Made by a program: the position numbers and the translations under genes
The notes under the pieces: model-generated
Database searches by the model: none
Told to the model about the DNA's origin: nothing
What the model saw: only the letters and a program-made list of their open reading frames with translations
Shown here: piece after piece, positions 44,454 through 52,741 of the stretch
How the letters are laid out: each line of letters opens with the position of its first letter
Position numbering within the stretch: the first letter of the stretch is position 1
From: Tessaracoccus flavus
Lineage (GTDB): Bacteria > Actinomycetota > Actinomycetes > Propionibacteriales > Propionibacteriaceae
DNA: 64,000 bases
Direction of reading: 5' to 3'
Assembly: GCF_001997295.1 (NCBI RefSeq)
Contig: NZ_CP019605.1
Coordinates: 2,976,001 to 3,040,000 of the forward strand

Positions 44454-45170
44454 TTACGTCGTCCCTGTTTCCTCCACCGTGACGGAGTTGCCAGCGGCGT
44501 CTCTCAACACCGCCGTCACCGTGTAATTGACGTTATTCGAGATCCCTTCAAACGTCACCGTCCATGGCGCGGCAGTGTACGACACATTCTGGTCGCTGTA
44601 CGTTTTACCATCATCAGTTGTGATACTGACCGTTCCCGACACAGCAGTCGTCTCGACAAGCGCGCCGGAAAACGTCAGCTTCTTCGGACTGCCGGTCCCT
44701 TGATATGTGGTGCTGGCAATGGTCGGGGCCACCGTGTCCTTCACGACGGTGTTGGGACCAGCGACCGAGACCTTCGGGGGCCCAGCCACAGCCGCCGTGC
44801 ACGCGATGGTGCCCTGGGGGAGCGAGGCCGCGGGAATTTCGTAAGACCACGAGCCACCGGCGGCGACAACACCAACAGAAAAGCCACCCGTTGCCGAGAT
44901 GGTGACGGTCGCACCAGGCGTCGCAGTACCACTCACAGTCACCGTCGAAGCCAAATTGCTCTCGTTGATGTAGTAGTTGCTCGGGGCCCCCTCGGGAGAA
45001 TCGTTCACGACGACGGATCCAAAGGTGACAGTGTCGCCCGAGGCGGCGAACGCCGGGGTTGCGCCCAAGACCATGACAGCCGGGACGCCCCAGCCGATGC
45101 CACGAGCGATGGTCCGGCGGTCCACGGGAATTCGTCCGAAGTCCTTGGCGGTCTCGATCGTTTCGTCCAT
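44454..45170 (-). CDS. Secreted Ig-like-repeat protein with Tat-like signal
   Basis: 238 residues from ATG 45170 (AGAGGA upstream). Signal: VDRRTIARGIGWGVPAVMV with cleavage near AFA-AS (about 43); the twin Arg suggests Tat export but the motif is loose. The rest is beta-rich and Thr/Ser/Gly-rich: one block has TVTVSGTATPGATVTI (bacterial Ig-like, 'adhesion' type) and a second has DTVAPTI..., NYTVTAVLRDAAGNSVTV. No sortase signal or membrane anchor follows. Divergent from the HprK/PqqD operon and upstream of the BY-kinase, so a surface or matrix role is likely. Confidence 0.72.
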   Translation of the reverse strand: MDETIETAKDFGRIPVDRRTIARGIGWGVPAVMVLGATPAFAASGDTVTFGSVVVNDSPEGAPSNYYINESNLASTVTVSGTATPGATVTISATGGFSVGVVAAGGSWSYEIPAASLPQGTIACTAAVAGPPKVSVAGPNTVVKDTVAPTIASTTYQGTGSPKKLTFSGALVETTAVSGTVSITTDDGKTYSDQNVSYTAAPWTVTFEGISNNVNYTVTAVLRDAAGNSVTVEETGTT

Positions 45171-45311
45171 GGGAAGCGGTCCTCTCGTTGGGCGCGGCAC
45201 CTTAACGGCGCTGACGTCGGCTGTAGCCTAACATGAACTGACCACCGGCTTCGCGCTTGAGGCCGTTCCCGGTTCAACCGTTTCGCTAGGTCGCGTCGCG
45301 CGTCCACCAAC

Positions 45312-45323
45312 TAGCCTTGGTCC
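45312..45323 (+). promoter_or_regulatory. Leaderless -10 box of the HprK-like gene
   Basis: TAGCCT (45312-45317), six bases, ATG 45324; no SD. It marks the start of the six-gene plus-strand operon. Confidence 0.5.
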
Positions 45324-46103
45324 ATGTCCTGTCACCTGCGGCTAGCGGCTCTCGATACGGTGCTGGACGTGGAGTGGCCAGCGCTCACCCCCGTGACGTT
45401 CGTGGAGGCCCTCACCCACGCCTGGTCGCGTTGTGTCGTCGACGAGCAGGCGCGGCGAACCGCCCCATCCGTCGGAGCCCTCTCGATCAAGAGTCCGGCC
45501 GACGATGACGAGGCGATCCGCGCCGCGCTGCAGCGGCTCAGCCAGGATGTCACCCACCGTCTCATCGCCGCCCAGACCGGCCGCCTGCTCATGTTCCATG
45601 CGGGTGCCGTGAGCGATCCCGCCACCGGATCGACTCTCGTCTTCGTTGCCCCCAGCGGCACCGGCAAGACCACACTGGCGCGGCTCCTAGGACGCACGTA
45701 CTCGTACCTGACCGACGAGACCGTGGGAATCGATCCCGCCACTGGCGGGGTCCGCCCGTATCCCAAGCCCTTGTCCGTGTCGCACGGCGGTGGGTGGCGG
45801 AAGGTCGAGACCTCGCCGGAAGACCTCGGGCTCTTGCCCTCGCACCCGGAGCCGGTCGTCTCCAGGATCGTGTTGCTGAACCGGAATGAGGGTGCTCCGC
45901 CTTCAGTGGCCACGGATGAGTTGGGCACCCTGGACGCGATCGCCGCGCTCGTGCCTGAGACGTCCGCGCTCAACCGGCTGCCGCGTCCCCTGCACGCCGT
46001 CGCCGGCCTACTAGACCGCGCCGGGCCGTTGCTGCGGCTGACGTACCGCGAGTCGGGAGATCTCGTGCCGCTGGCGTCGCAGCTCATCGAGGGGACCCCA
46101 TGA
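45324..46103 (+). CDS. HPr-kinase-like P-loop protein (HprK-related)
   Basis: 259 residues. LMFHAGAVSDP precedes Walker A VFVAPSGTGKTTLARLLG (about 108-125), then YLTDETVGID, resembling the HprK/phosphorylase fold but without an HPr partner. This is the arrangement of the HprK-related kinase that sits with a PqqD-like protein and a nucleotidyltransferase in EPS/PEP-CTERM loci of other bacteria. Substrate unknown. Stop overlaps the PqqD-like start (ATGA). Confidence 0.8.
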   Translation: MSCHLRLAALDTVLDVEWPALTPVTFVEALTHAWSRCVVDEQARRTAPSVGALSIKSPADDDEAIRAALQRLSQDVTHRLIAAQTGRLLMFHAGAVSDPATGSTLVFVAPSGTGKTTLARLLGRTYSYLTDETVGIDPATGGVRPYPKPLSVSHGGGWRKVETSPEDLGLLPSHPEPVVSRIVLLNRNEGAPPSVATDELGTLDAIAALVPETSALNRLPRPLHAVAGLLDRAGPLLRLTYRESGDLVPLASQLIEGTP

Positions 46104-46372
46104 CCACGCTGTACGCCCAATCGACACCCATCGACGCCCTGGAGGTGGGCGGCGAGTCTCTCGTCCTGCTCCCGCCCGACCGGCTGGTCCGGCTGTCGCC
46201 GATCGGCACGGCCATCTTCGCGGCTGCGGCGAGCCCCTGCTCGGCTGAGACGATCGCCGCGCTCGTCGGTGAGCAGTTCGGGCCACCTGAGGATGGCGAC
46301 ACGGTGGCCGCGGTCCGCCAGTTCTGTGCCGATTTGGTCGAGGCAGGGGTGCTGGGGGTCGTCGATGGCTGA
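46100..46372 (+). CDS. PqqD-like small protein (first copy)
   Basis: 90 residues: VLLPPDRLVRLSPIGTAIF, then helices with ETIAALVGEQFG and AVRQFCADLVEAGVLGVV. This is the winged-helix PqqD/RRE fold, which holds peptides for modification enzymes in RiPP systems. No precursor or radical SAM gene is near, so its partner is probably the kinase or nucleotidyltransferase. Overlaps both neighbours. Confidence 0.82.
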   Translation: MTTLYAQSTPIDALEVGGESLVLLPPDRLVRLSPIGTAIFAAAASPCSAETIAALVGEQFGPPEDGDTVAAVRQFCADLVEAGVLGVVDG

Positions 46373-47255
46373 ACTGCCGACTCTCCCCATCCCGCTGAGG
46401 GTTCACCTCGCGCACGCCACAGTGCAGGCGATCGCGGACGAGGCCAGTGCAGACGTCCTGCACATCAAGGGGCCCGCGGTGGCCCCGGCACTCCGGCCCG
46501 AGGGGCGATCCAGCGCCGACGCGGACGTCCTCATCCGCCCGGCCCACCTGCATCGCCTCCTGTCCGGGCTGCGGCGACACGGCTGGCACCAGGTGACCGG
46601 GCTGCACAGCACCGATCTGATCCGGCACTCGACCAACTGGTACCACCCGCAGTTGGGTCAGCTCGACGTCCACGTCCGGTTCCCCGGGATCCAGGCGCCA
46701 GCGGAGCGGGCCTTCGACGTGCTGTGGCGGGAACGCGGCCAGCAGAACGTCGCCGGCAGGCCGTGCGTCGTGCCCAGCGTCACTGGACAGCGGCTCATCC
46801 TTCTCCTGCACGCTGCGCGCAGCCTTCAGGCCAACGCCGCCGACATCCGGGCCGCCTGGCGGACAGCCTCCGACGCCGAGCGCGGCCAGACGCTGGCCCT
46901 GGCACGCGAGCTCCAGGCAGAGGTGGCCCTCGCGTCGGCGACGGGCGACCTCGACCAGTACCGCGATCGGCCCGAGTACGCCCTCTGGCAGTTGTATGCG
47001 GAGAACCGCACCACGACGACCGGGTTCAGGAGGATCGCGGCGGAATTGAAGGCTGCCCCGGCCGATTTGCGCTTCGTGCGGCTACGCCTGGGTTGGTACG
47101 CGGCCGGAGTCGTGGTCCGGACGCCCCAGCGCCTCACCGCCGACTTGGCGCGCAGGCCGACGCTACGGGAGGTCGCGGCGGCCTACGGCCAGCTCGTGAG
47201 GCGTGGAAGGGACCTCGTCGTGCGCAGGCGTCCGGTTAGACGAGACCGTCCATGA
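46365..47255 (+). CDS. Nucleotidyltransferase-fold protein (NTP_transf_5 type)
   Basis: 296 residues from ATG 46365, overlapping the PqqD-like stop. VLHIKGPAVAPAL and SSADADVLIRPAHL (metal Asp pair, about 45-55) followed by WYHPQLGQLDVHVRF (third Asp, about 105) match the minimal nucleotidyltransferase fold found beside HprK-like and PqqD-like genes. It probably transfers a nucleotide or phosphosugar; target unknown. Confidence 0.82.
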   Translation: MAELPTLPIPLRVHLAHATVQAIADEASADVLHIKGPAVAPALRPEGRSSADADVLIRPAHLHRLLSGLRRHGWHQVTGLHSTDLIRHSTNWYHPQLGQLDVHVRFPGIQAPAERAFDVLWRERGQQNVAGRPCVVPSVTGQRLILLLHAARSLQANAADIRAAWRTASDAERGQTLALARELQAEVALASATGDLDQYRDRPEYALWQLYAENRTTTTGFRRIAAELKAAPADLRFVRLRLGWYAAGVVVRTPQRLTADLARRPTLREVAAAYGQLVRRGRDLVVRRRPVRRDRP

Positions 47256-47265
47256 TGTCTGCCGT

Positions 47266-47277
47266 CATAATCAGGCC
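47266..47277 (+). promoter_or_regulatory. Possible internal leaderless promoter
   Basis: CATAAT (47266-47271) then six bases to ATG 47278, so the second half of the operon may also be transcribed on its own. Confidence 0.35.
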
Positions 47278-47649
47278 ATGACGAGCGAGCGCAGCCACGC
47301 GGCCTACAGGGCCCCCGACAACGTGGCATGGATCGATGGCGCCGCCTTGGACATGGGCGAGGAGCTCTACCTGACCAGGATGCCGGACGGCCATTCGGTC
47401 CTTCTCGCAGGCAGCGCCCGCCTGATCTGGTTGGTCGCGGCCGAGGGCGGAGACGTGCTGCCCGGTGTCGCAGAACTCGTCGGTATGCCGCCCTCGGAGA
47501 TAGCCGACGACGTCGCGCAGTTCCTCGATGATCTGGTCTCACGAGGGTTGTTGACCCGCGACCATCGCCCCTCACGAAACCGTGGAGAGCAGATACCGAT
47601 GCAGCCCACGCTGGGAGGAGGGGCGCCATGCGGGGGAGTGTGCAACTGA
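47278..47649 (+). CDS. PqqD-like protein (second copy) with Cys-containing tail
   Basis: 123 residues. AYRAPDNVAWIDGA, LYLTRMPDGHSVLLAGSARL and IADDVAQFLDDLVSRGLLT are PqqD-like. The end, PTLGGGAPCGGVCN, has two Cys in a Gly-rich stretch like a peptide core. However, these codons double as the GGAGGAGGGG ribosome-binding site and start of the next gene, so the tail may be a by-product. Start ATG 47278; stop lies 22 bases inside the next gene. Confidence 0.8.
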   Translation: MTSERSHAAYRAPDNVAWIDGAALDMGEELYLTRMPDGHSVLLAGSARLIWLVAAEGGDVLPGVAELVGMPPSEIADDVAQFLDDLVSRGLLTRDHRPSRNRGEQIPMQPTLGGGAPCGGVCN

Positions 47650-48566
47650 TCGCGTGGCTGCTGCTTCTCGCGGCTGGGGCGCTCGCCGTGCTGCACCTGT
47701 TGCCTCGCTCGCAGCTACTCAGCAAGACGGTCGTCGTCGCGGCATCGTTGATACCTTACGGCCTGCCACTCGCCATCATCGGGCTCCTGCTGCTGGCAGT
47801 GACCGGTTCGCGGCCTCTGGCCCTTGTGTTGGCGGGTGCCGTCCTGCTGGCGCACATTCTCATCGCCCGGCCCTACTGGCCCGCTCGGGCCCCCACGCCG
47901 CCGGAGGAGCCGATCACGGTGATGACCATGAACATGCGCTGCAACTCCCCGGGCGCGGAGGATCTCGCGAGGCTTCTGCGGGAGTCCGCCCCCGACGTTG
48001 CCGTGATCAACGGGTTGGACCCCAGATCCCGCGATGACATCATCGGTGAGCTGGCTGAACGCTATCCCACGGCGGAGTTCGTCCCCCTTCCCACGTACCC
48101 CGTCTGCGGCACAGTCCTGTTAACCCATCTGCCGTTCGATGGGTGGGTAGCTGGGCAGCGGCATCCGACCGCGCTGTTGCGGGCGCCGGGGTTCGAGTTC
48201 GCGCTGGTCGCCGTCGACTTTCCCACACCCACCCATGGCCTGGGGCCCTGGCTGGACGCCTTCGACGGGTTGATCGAGGACATGCCCTCACACACGGGTC
48301 GGTCTGTGGTGGCCATTGGCGACTTCAACGCTGTGCCCGAGCATGAACCCATGCGGCGGTTGCGGAAGGAGACGGCGCTGCGGAACGCCGTCCTCGAGTC
48401 GGGGTTGGGATGGTTGCCGACGTTCCCCGACGACAGGGCATACCCTCCACTGGTCGCATTGGATCACGCGCTGGTAACCCCGGACTTGGTGGCGTCGTCG
48501 GCGTGGACGGCGTCGGTGCCAGGGCAGGCGCATCGGGCGTTGCTCTTGACGGTTGGCCCCACGTGA
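47628..48566 (+). CDS. Membrane-anchored endonuclease/exonuclease/phosphatase-fold protein
   Basis: 312 residues. Three membrane segments in the first 90 residues, then an EEP domain: MTMNMRCNSPGAED (Asn), VVAIGDFNAVPEHEPMR (about 227, catalytic DxN), ALDHALVTP (Asp-His) and AHRALLL (final His). The metal-binding Glu usually in a QE motif after the first strand is missing: DVAVINGLDP is read instead. It may be inactive or use another residue. Domain faces outside or inside depending on topology, which is not clear. Confidence 0.82.
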   Translation: MRGSVQLIAWLLLLAAGALAVLHLLPRSQLLSKTVVVAASLIPYGLPLAIIGLLLLAVTGSRPLALVLAGAVLLAHILIARPYWPARAPTPPEEPITVMTMNMRCNSPGAEDLARLLRESAPDVAVINGLDPRSRDDIIGELAERYPTAEFVPLPTYPVCGTVLLTHLPFDGWVAGQRHPTALLRAPGFEFALVAVDFPTPTHGLGPWLDAFDGLIEDMPSHTGRSVVAIGDFNAVPEHEPMRRLRKETALRNAVLESGLGWLPTFPDDRAYPPLVALDHALVTPDLVASSAWTASVPGQAHRALLLTVGPT

Positions 48567-49117
48567 CGGCGCGGCACGGGCCTTACACGGTGCTGTTCGT
48601 CTGCACGGCCAACATTTGCCGGTCGGCGTACGCGGAGGCCGCGGCCCGGGCATCCGCCACGGAGGAGATAGCGTTCATGTCGGCGGGCACCCATGCCCTC
48701 GTCGGCGAGGGGATGGACCCGCCCATGGCGGCCGAGCTTCGGGGGATCGGCGACGCGGCCGCCCACCGGGCCCAACAACTGGCGCTCCCGCTGGCGCAGG
48801 AGGCAGATCTGATCCTCACCATGGGGGCGCAGCATCGTCGATACATCCTCGACGAGTGGCCGGCACTGGCCCACAAGACGTTCGTCATCGGGCACGCGGC
48901 GCGGGTGCTGGCCGAACTGCCCCCTGAGGTTTCCCTGGAGGGGGTGGCGGACCACCTGTGGCGAAACCGGACTGTCCAGAAGGGAGACGAGGTGGCCGAC
49001 CCGTATCGCCGGGGGCCCGAAGCAGCGTCAGTGGCAGCGCGCCAGATCGACGCGAACTTGGCCGTGATTGTGGAGGCGCTGTCGCGGCTGAGCCTGGCCT
49101 CCCGCCACAGGCCCTAG
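48563..49117 (+). CDS. Low-molecular-weight protein-tyrosine phosphatase
   Basis: 184 residues from GTG 48563 (GTGA overlap). P-loop VCTANICRSAYAE (C-x5-R-S, about 14-24) and the general-acid Asp in EVADPYRRGPEAA (about 148) are intact. Wzb-like enzymes reverse BY-kinase autophosphorylation; two BY-kinases are encoded in this window and one is 4 kb away. Last gene of the operon. Confidence 0.9.
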   Translation: MTARHGPYTVLFVCTANICRSAYAEAAARASATEEIAFMSAGTHALVGEGMDPPMAAELRGIGDAAAHRAQQLALPLAQEADLILTMGAQHRRYILDEWPALAHKTFVIGHAARVLAELPPEVSLEGVADHLWRNRTVQKGDEVADPYRRGPEAASVAARQIDANLAVIVEALSRLSLASRHRP

Positions 49118-49179
49118 CGCTCAGTGCCTTCCGCGTCCTCGCGCGCTCATGGCTGCGGCGCGGAACGTCATGCGCAGGC

Positions 49180-49530
49180 CTACAGGTGGCTTGCCGGCTG
49201 CACCGCGGCCCGGACGAGGGCCAGGGTCGTGCGGGTGACCGCATCAGGGTCGCCTCCCGACTCCATCAGGCGCATCGCCGACTCGATCACCCCAGCCACC
49301 AGGCGAGCTGTGATCGCGGGCTCCGGCACGTCCAGTTGCTGCAATGCCCGCAGGAACGGCGCCATCTGATCTCGATGCAGTTCGTCCAGGCGCGCCCGGC
49401 ACTCGTCCGGCAGCTGCGCAGCCGCGAAAGCTGCCGCCGGTCGGTGCGCTCCCTCGGCTGCCTGCCGCAGCGTTTCGCGCACGTAGGCGTCGATCAGTGG
49501 GAGGGGATCGGTGATCCCTCGAGGGCGGTG
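49180..49530 (-). pseudogene. TetR-type regulator, C-terminal fragment
   Basis: PLPLIDAYVRETLRQAAEGA, AALQLPDE-like AAAQLPDECRARLDEL and LVAGVIESAMRLMESGGDPD read as the ligand-binding half of a TetR family regulator, ending at 49180. The DNA-binding helix-turn-helix start is missing; the frame upstream runs into IS21-type end repeats. Therefore a broken gene. Confidence 0.6.
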
Positions 49531-49587
49531 GCGAGCTGGGCGTTCGAGCGTGGGAACGAGTCCTCGATGATGGCCGCGAGTGTCGAC

Positions 49588-49630
49588 GGCGCTCGAAAAG
49601 TAGACAGTTTCGGCGCTTGAAAAGTGGACA
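49588..49630 (-). repeat. IS21-type terminal repeats
   Basis: Two direct copies of GGCGCTNGAAAAGTNGACA at 49588-49606 and 49612-49630 (period 24). Read on the minus strand the outer one begins TGTCCACTTTTCAAGCGCC, the multiple-terminal-repeat form of IS21 elements. The rest of that element is not on the left; it was probably removed. Confidence 0.55.
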
Positions 49631-49712
49631 CCTCTAACACGATTGGAGAGTGATTGTCGCGCGTCAGACTTAGTGGCAGGGCTGTTATGTAGGTCCTGAA
49701 GGAGAGTCCGAC

Positions 49713-50030
49713 ATGGGAAGACCACCAGTGATTCCGGTGGAGAAGAAGACCAGGATTGTGTTGAGCATCTTGGCTGGAGAGATGACGATCGCTGAGGCCG
49801 CTCGGCGGGAGAAGGTCAGTGAGCAGTCGATCGGTCGGTGGAAGGCTGACTTCCTCGAAGCGGGCAAGGCTGGGCTGGCGGCGGGTAGGTCTGGGCCCTC
49901 GACCCGGGAGCAGCAGTTGGAGGCGGAGGTCACTGAGCTGACTCAGGCGTTGGGTGAGGCCGCTGTCGAGATTCGGGTGTGGAAGAAGTCGGCGGAGGGC
50001 AGGTTGGGCCCTTCGAGGACCTCGAGGTGA
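49713..50030 (+). CDS. IS3 transposase OrfA
   Basis: 105 residues. EKKTRIVLSILAGEMTIAEA and QSIGRWKADFLEAGKAGLAA form a helix-turn-helix, then a leucine-zipper-like EQQLEAEVTELTQAL. A GGGCCCT heptamer at 50006-50012, in the phase needed for -1 slippage, lies six codons before the stop and leads into orfB. Confidence 0.88.
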   Translation: MGRPPVIPVEKKTRIVLSILAGEMTIAEAARREKVSEQSIGRWKADFLEAGKAGLAAGRSGPSTREQQLEAEVTELTQALGEAAVEIRVWKKSAEGRLGPSRTSR

Positions 50031-50977
50031 TCCGCAGGGAGGCGGGCATGTCGACCGCGAGGTTCGTGAAGCTGATCGACATGCCCGAACGCACGTGGCG
50101 CCGGTGGCAGGCCAAGGCCCGTCAGGATCGCCGTCCGAAGGGGCCGTGGCCCCAGCCGGCTCGTACGGCTGCGCGGGATCTGGTGGTGGGTCATGCGCTG
50201 GCTAAGCCGGCGTGGGGGCATCGCAAGATTTGGGCGTTGACCCGTCACGCCGGACACGAGGTCTCTCAGGCGACCGTGCTGCGGCTGCTGCGTGACGAGG
50301 GCCTGCTACTGGCCTCGGAATACCAGAAGCAGCGCCGTGACCTCGCCGCTGACCGGAGGGCCGCGTTCGCGAAGACCCCTGATGGCCCGAACCAGGTGTG
50401 GCAGTTGGACTTCTCCGAGTTCGAGACCACCTCGGGTGGGACGTGGCGGATCGCAGGATGCCGGGATTGGTACTCGAAGTATGAGCACCCGTGGCATGTC
50501 TCACCCACCGGGAACAAGCACGACGCGATCGCCGCGGTCGAGCTCGCGTTGGCTGACTACGAGGCCCTGTTCGGACACCCGTTGGCCGAGGCCTGCCCTA
50601 TCGATGAGGTCACTGGGGAAGTGCTGCCCGTGGTCACTATCGTCACCGACAACGGTGGCCCGTTCAGGTCGTTGGACTTCGAGTTGTTCATCACCTCGCA
50701 CCCCGAACTCCAACACGTCCGGACCAGGGTCAAGAGCCCCGGGCAGAACGGCTCACGCGAACGCGGGTTCGGGACATTGAAGTACGAACGCTTGTTCCTC
50801 GACGAGATCGCCGACGCGCTCACCCTGGTCGAACGAGCCGAGGACTACCGCATCGAATACAACACCCAGCGCCCCCACGAAGCGATCGCCTGGAACCGGC
50901 CCCTCGAGGTCCACCTCGGCCGCGCCAGCACGACAACACCCACCTTTGAACAAGAAGAAATCCTGCCAACTACTTGA
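49979..50977 (+). CDS. IS3 transposase OrfB (rve integrase)
   Basis: 332 residues in its own frame, probably made as an OrfAB fusion by -1 frameshift. Integrase core: first Asp in WQLDFSEFET (about 135), second in IVTDNGGPFRS (about 222), Glu in SRERGFGTLKYERL (about 258). Intact and likely functional. Confidence 0.9.
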   Translation: MEEVGGGQVGPFEDLEVIRREAGMSTARFVKLIDMPERTWRRWQAKARQDRRPKGPWPQPARTAARDLVVGHALAKPAWGHRKIWALTRHAGHEVSQATVLRLLRDEGLLLASEYQKQRRDLAADRRAAFAKTPDGPNQVWQLDFSEFETTSGGTWRIAGCRDWYSKYEHPWHVSPTGNKHDAIAAVELALADYEALFGHPLAEACPIDEVTGEVLPVVTIVTDNGGPFRSLDFELFITSHPELQHVRTRVKSPGQNGSRERGFGTLKYERLFLDEIADALTLVERAEDYRIEYNTQRPHEAIAWNRPLEVHLGRASTTTPTFEQEEILPTT

Positions 50978-50986
50978 CGCGGGACA

Positions 50987-51173
50987 GGGATGCCCAACTG
51001 CTCGCCCACCTGGTTGCAGGCCCGCTTGACTGGGATCCCCGGGTTCTCCTTGATCGTCTCGTGCACAGTGCGGACCGCACGCTCACGCAACTCGTCGTTG
51101 TACTTCCTTGGTGCAGGCATGACTCCACTCTCCTGTAGAGGTCAAGACCCTCCACCAAACCCGGGGTGGTTCA
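50987..51173 (-). mobile_element. IS3-family left-end remnant with truncated orfA
   Basis: The end TGAACCACCCCGGGTTTGG (51173 leftward) is typical of the IS3/IS51 group. ATG 51120 starts PAPRKYNDELRERAVRTVHE and CNQVGEQLGIP, and breaks off at the IS3 element. The 97 bp from 51174 to 51270 hold nothing I recognise. Confidence 0.75.
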
Positions 51174-51270
51174 ATGCCCATCATCCCGAACCCCGACCGT
51201 TCAGGAACTAACGGCACGCCGCGCTAGCCCTGTCGAGCGGACTTGCTATGACCCGCTGGCCTCACCCAAC

Positions 51271-51423
51271 CGTGACGGACAGGGGACCACAAAGTACGCT
51301 TCACCTAGGGAGCGCCTTCCACTACAGGGTCTTGAACAGTCGCAAGTCCAAGTATCCCGTAGCCAGAAGGCACTCCGGCCCATCCACCGCACGCGTCGCC
51401 CACTCCGCCATGGATGATCGAGG
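51271..51423 (-). mobile_element. IS1380 left-end remnant (third copy)
   Basis: About 150 bp closely match the upstream end of the copies at 39441 and 60027 (same TGAACAGTCGCA and AGAAGGCACTCCGG sequences), ending GATCGAGG at 51423. Only the first few transposase codons are left. From 51424 to 51574 there is no gene, only the leader of the GT2. Confidence 0.85.
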
Positions 51424-51574
51424 TAAGCGACGCCGGCCCCTGACTACGCGTGGACATAACGTGAGTGTCGCCTGTCATTTGACCCGGACTCATGCAACTG
51501 CTAGCTTACAGTCCGACGCTTTGGAACAATTGGGGATTGTCTACCTCAACACGCCTGCAGGAAGAGAGCTGAGT

Positions 51575-52678
51575 GTGGTGCCAATTGAACGACCGGATGT
51601 CTCTGTGATTGTTCCGATTTATAACGCAGAGAAGTATCTGTCGGACACATTGAAGAGCCTCACTGCCCAAACACTAGACACACTCGAAATCATCCTGGTC
51701 GACGATAATTCGACGGATTCCAGCCCAATCATCTGCAAGAAGTTCGCAGATGTGGACAAGAGAATCCGAATCTTCACGAATACGACCCAGATGGGCGTCT
51801 CCGCATCTCGGAATCTGGGCTTGCGTCATGCGCGGGGGGCATATTTCGCCTTCGTTGACAGCGATGACATCGTCCACGAAGAGATGTATATGCGCCTATT
51901 CAAAACTGCGGTGGCGGCCGACGCCGATATCGTGATTTCAAATCTGCGCGTCGTACACGACGGTGGGTCTCGCCAAGTTGTGACCTACAATCGCCATCCC
52001 AAGAATGTACAACTGGGACGGCACTATTTGATGACGAACGTTATCGCACCGCTTGTAGGCATCAAAATCGACCCTTCACTGTTCGTTGGCAACTCTGCAT
52101 GTGATAAGCTCTTCCGCGCCAGCAACGCCAGAAATGGTGGTATCACGTTCGACGAGGGACGGCTTAGGTTCGAAGACCGACTCTTTGTGGTCGAGTTCCT
52201 CGCCACAGCGAAGAGCGTGACCTTCGTTGACGAGGCCTTCTATAGCTATATCCGGCGACCGAAATCCCTGCAAACGCGCTACAACCCAGGCGAGCTAGAC
52301 GCCGTCATATCTAACCAACTCCGGTATCGTGAGTTATTTGAGAAAGACTTTGATTTCGATAGCCCAATGGCGGTTCAATATCGAGTCTCGGCAATCACAG
52401 ATGTGATATTTTCGACGCTCTCCCACAGCCGCGGTCATTCAGAGGCCAACAAGCGAACGACTGAGGTGCTCTGCAATCCCCATGTCGTAGAGTGGTATTC
52501 AAAGCTTCAACCTCCTGGAGCCACTCCCTTCTATCGGGTCGTCAGGCGGTGCATCAACTCGAACCACTACACACTCGCCCATCTTCTGTTCCAAGCGAAG
52601 TTCCTGCCCGTTCGGCTGAAGCTCTTGGCCCGCCGTCTCGCGGTCCGCACGGGAATGATGCCGCAGTCTGTCGCATGA
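51575..52678 (+). CDS. GT2 family glycosyltransferase, isolated between IS elements
   Basis: About 367 residues. GTG 51575 follows AGGAAGAGAG and fits GT2 starts (ERPDVSVIVPIYNAEKYL); the frame is open further up through IS DNA. DDNSTDSSP, FVDSDDIVHEE (DxD) and LRFEDRLFVVEF (catalytic ED, about 205) are intact. The base composition is less GC-rich than its neighbours (many AT-ending codons), so it was probably gained by transfer. No operon partner remains. Confidence 0.87.
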   Translation: MVPIERPDVSVIVPIYNAEKYLSDTLKSLTAQTLDTLEIILVDDNSTDSSPIICKKFADVDKRIRIFTNTTQMGVSASRNLGLRHARGAYFAFVDSDDIVHEEMYMRLFKTAVAADADIVISNLRVVHDGGSRQVVTYNRHPKNVQLGRHYLMTNVIAPLVGIKIDPSLFVGNSACDKLFRASNARNGGITFDEGRLRFEDRLFVVEFLATAKSVTFVDEAFYSYIRRPKSLQTRYNPGELDAVISNQLRYRELFEKDFDFDSPMAVQYRVSAITDVIFSTLSHSRGHSEANKRTTEVLCNPHVVEWYSKLQPPGATPFYRVVRRCINSNHYTLAHLLFQAKFLPVRLKLLARRLAVRTGMMPQSVA

Positions 52679-52741
52679 GTGTGCCGCTGCGTCACCCAGT
52701 GGCTTGTCGCTGAGACGTCTCTGAGTTTGCGGTCGATTCGG

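Larger units (their letters stand above)
49655..50986 (+). mobile_element. IS3-family insertion sequence
   Basis: 1332 bp with TGTC(G/C)CGCGTCA ends and a shared GGCAGG inside each end. It carries orfA and orfB with a -1 frameshift window. Flanking triplets (GAT and GGG) do not match, so the flanks have been rearranged: on the right it abuts another IS3 remnant and on the left IS21 ends. Confidence 0.85.

Noticed and set aside
47614..47649. RiPP core peptide at the end of the second PqqD-like protein (GGGAPCGGVCN)
   Set aside because: The Gly and Cys codons coincide with the ribosome-binding site and first codons of the next gene; no maturation enzyme or peptidase gene is nearby.
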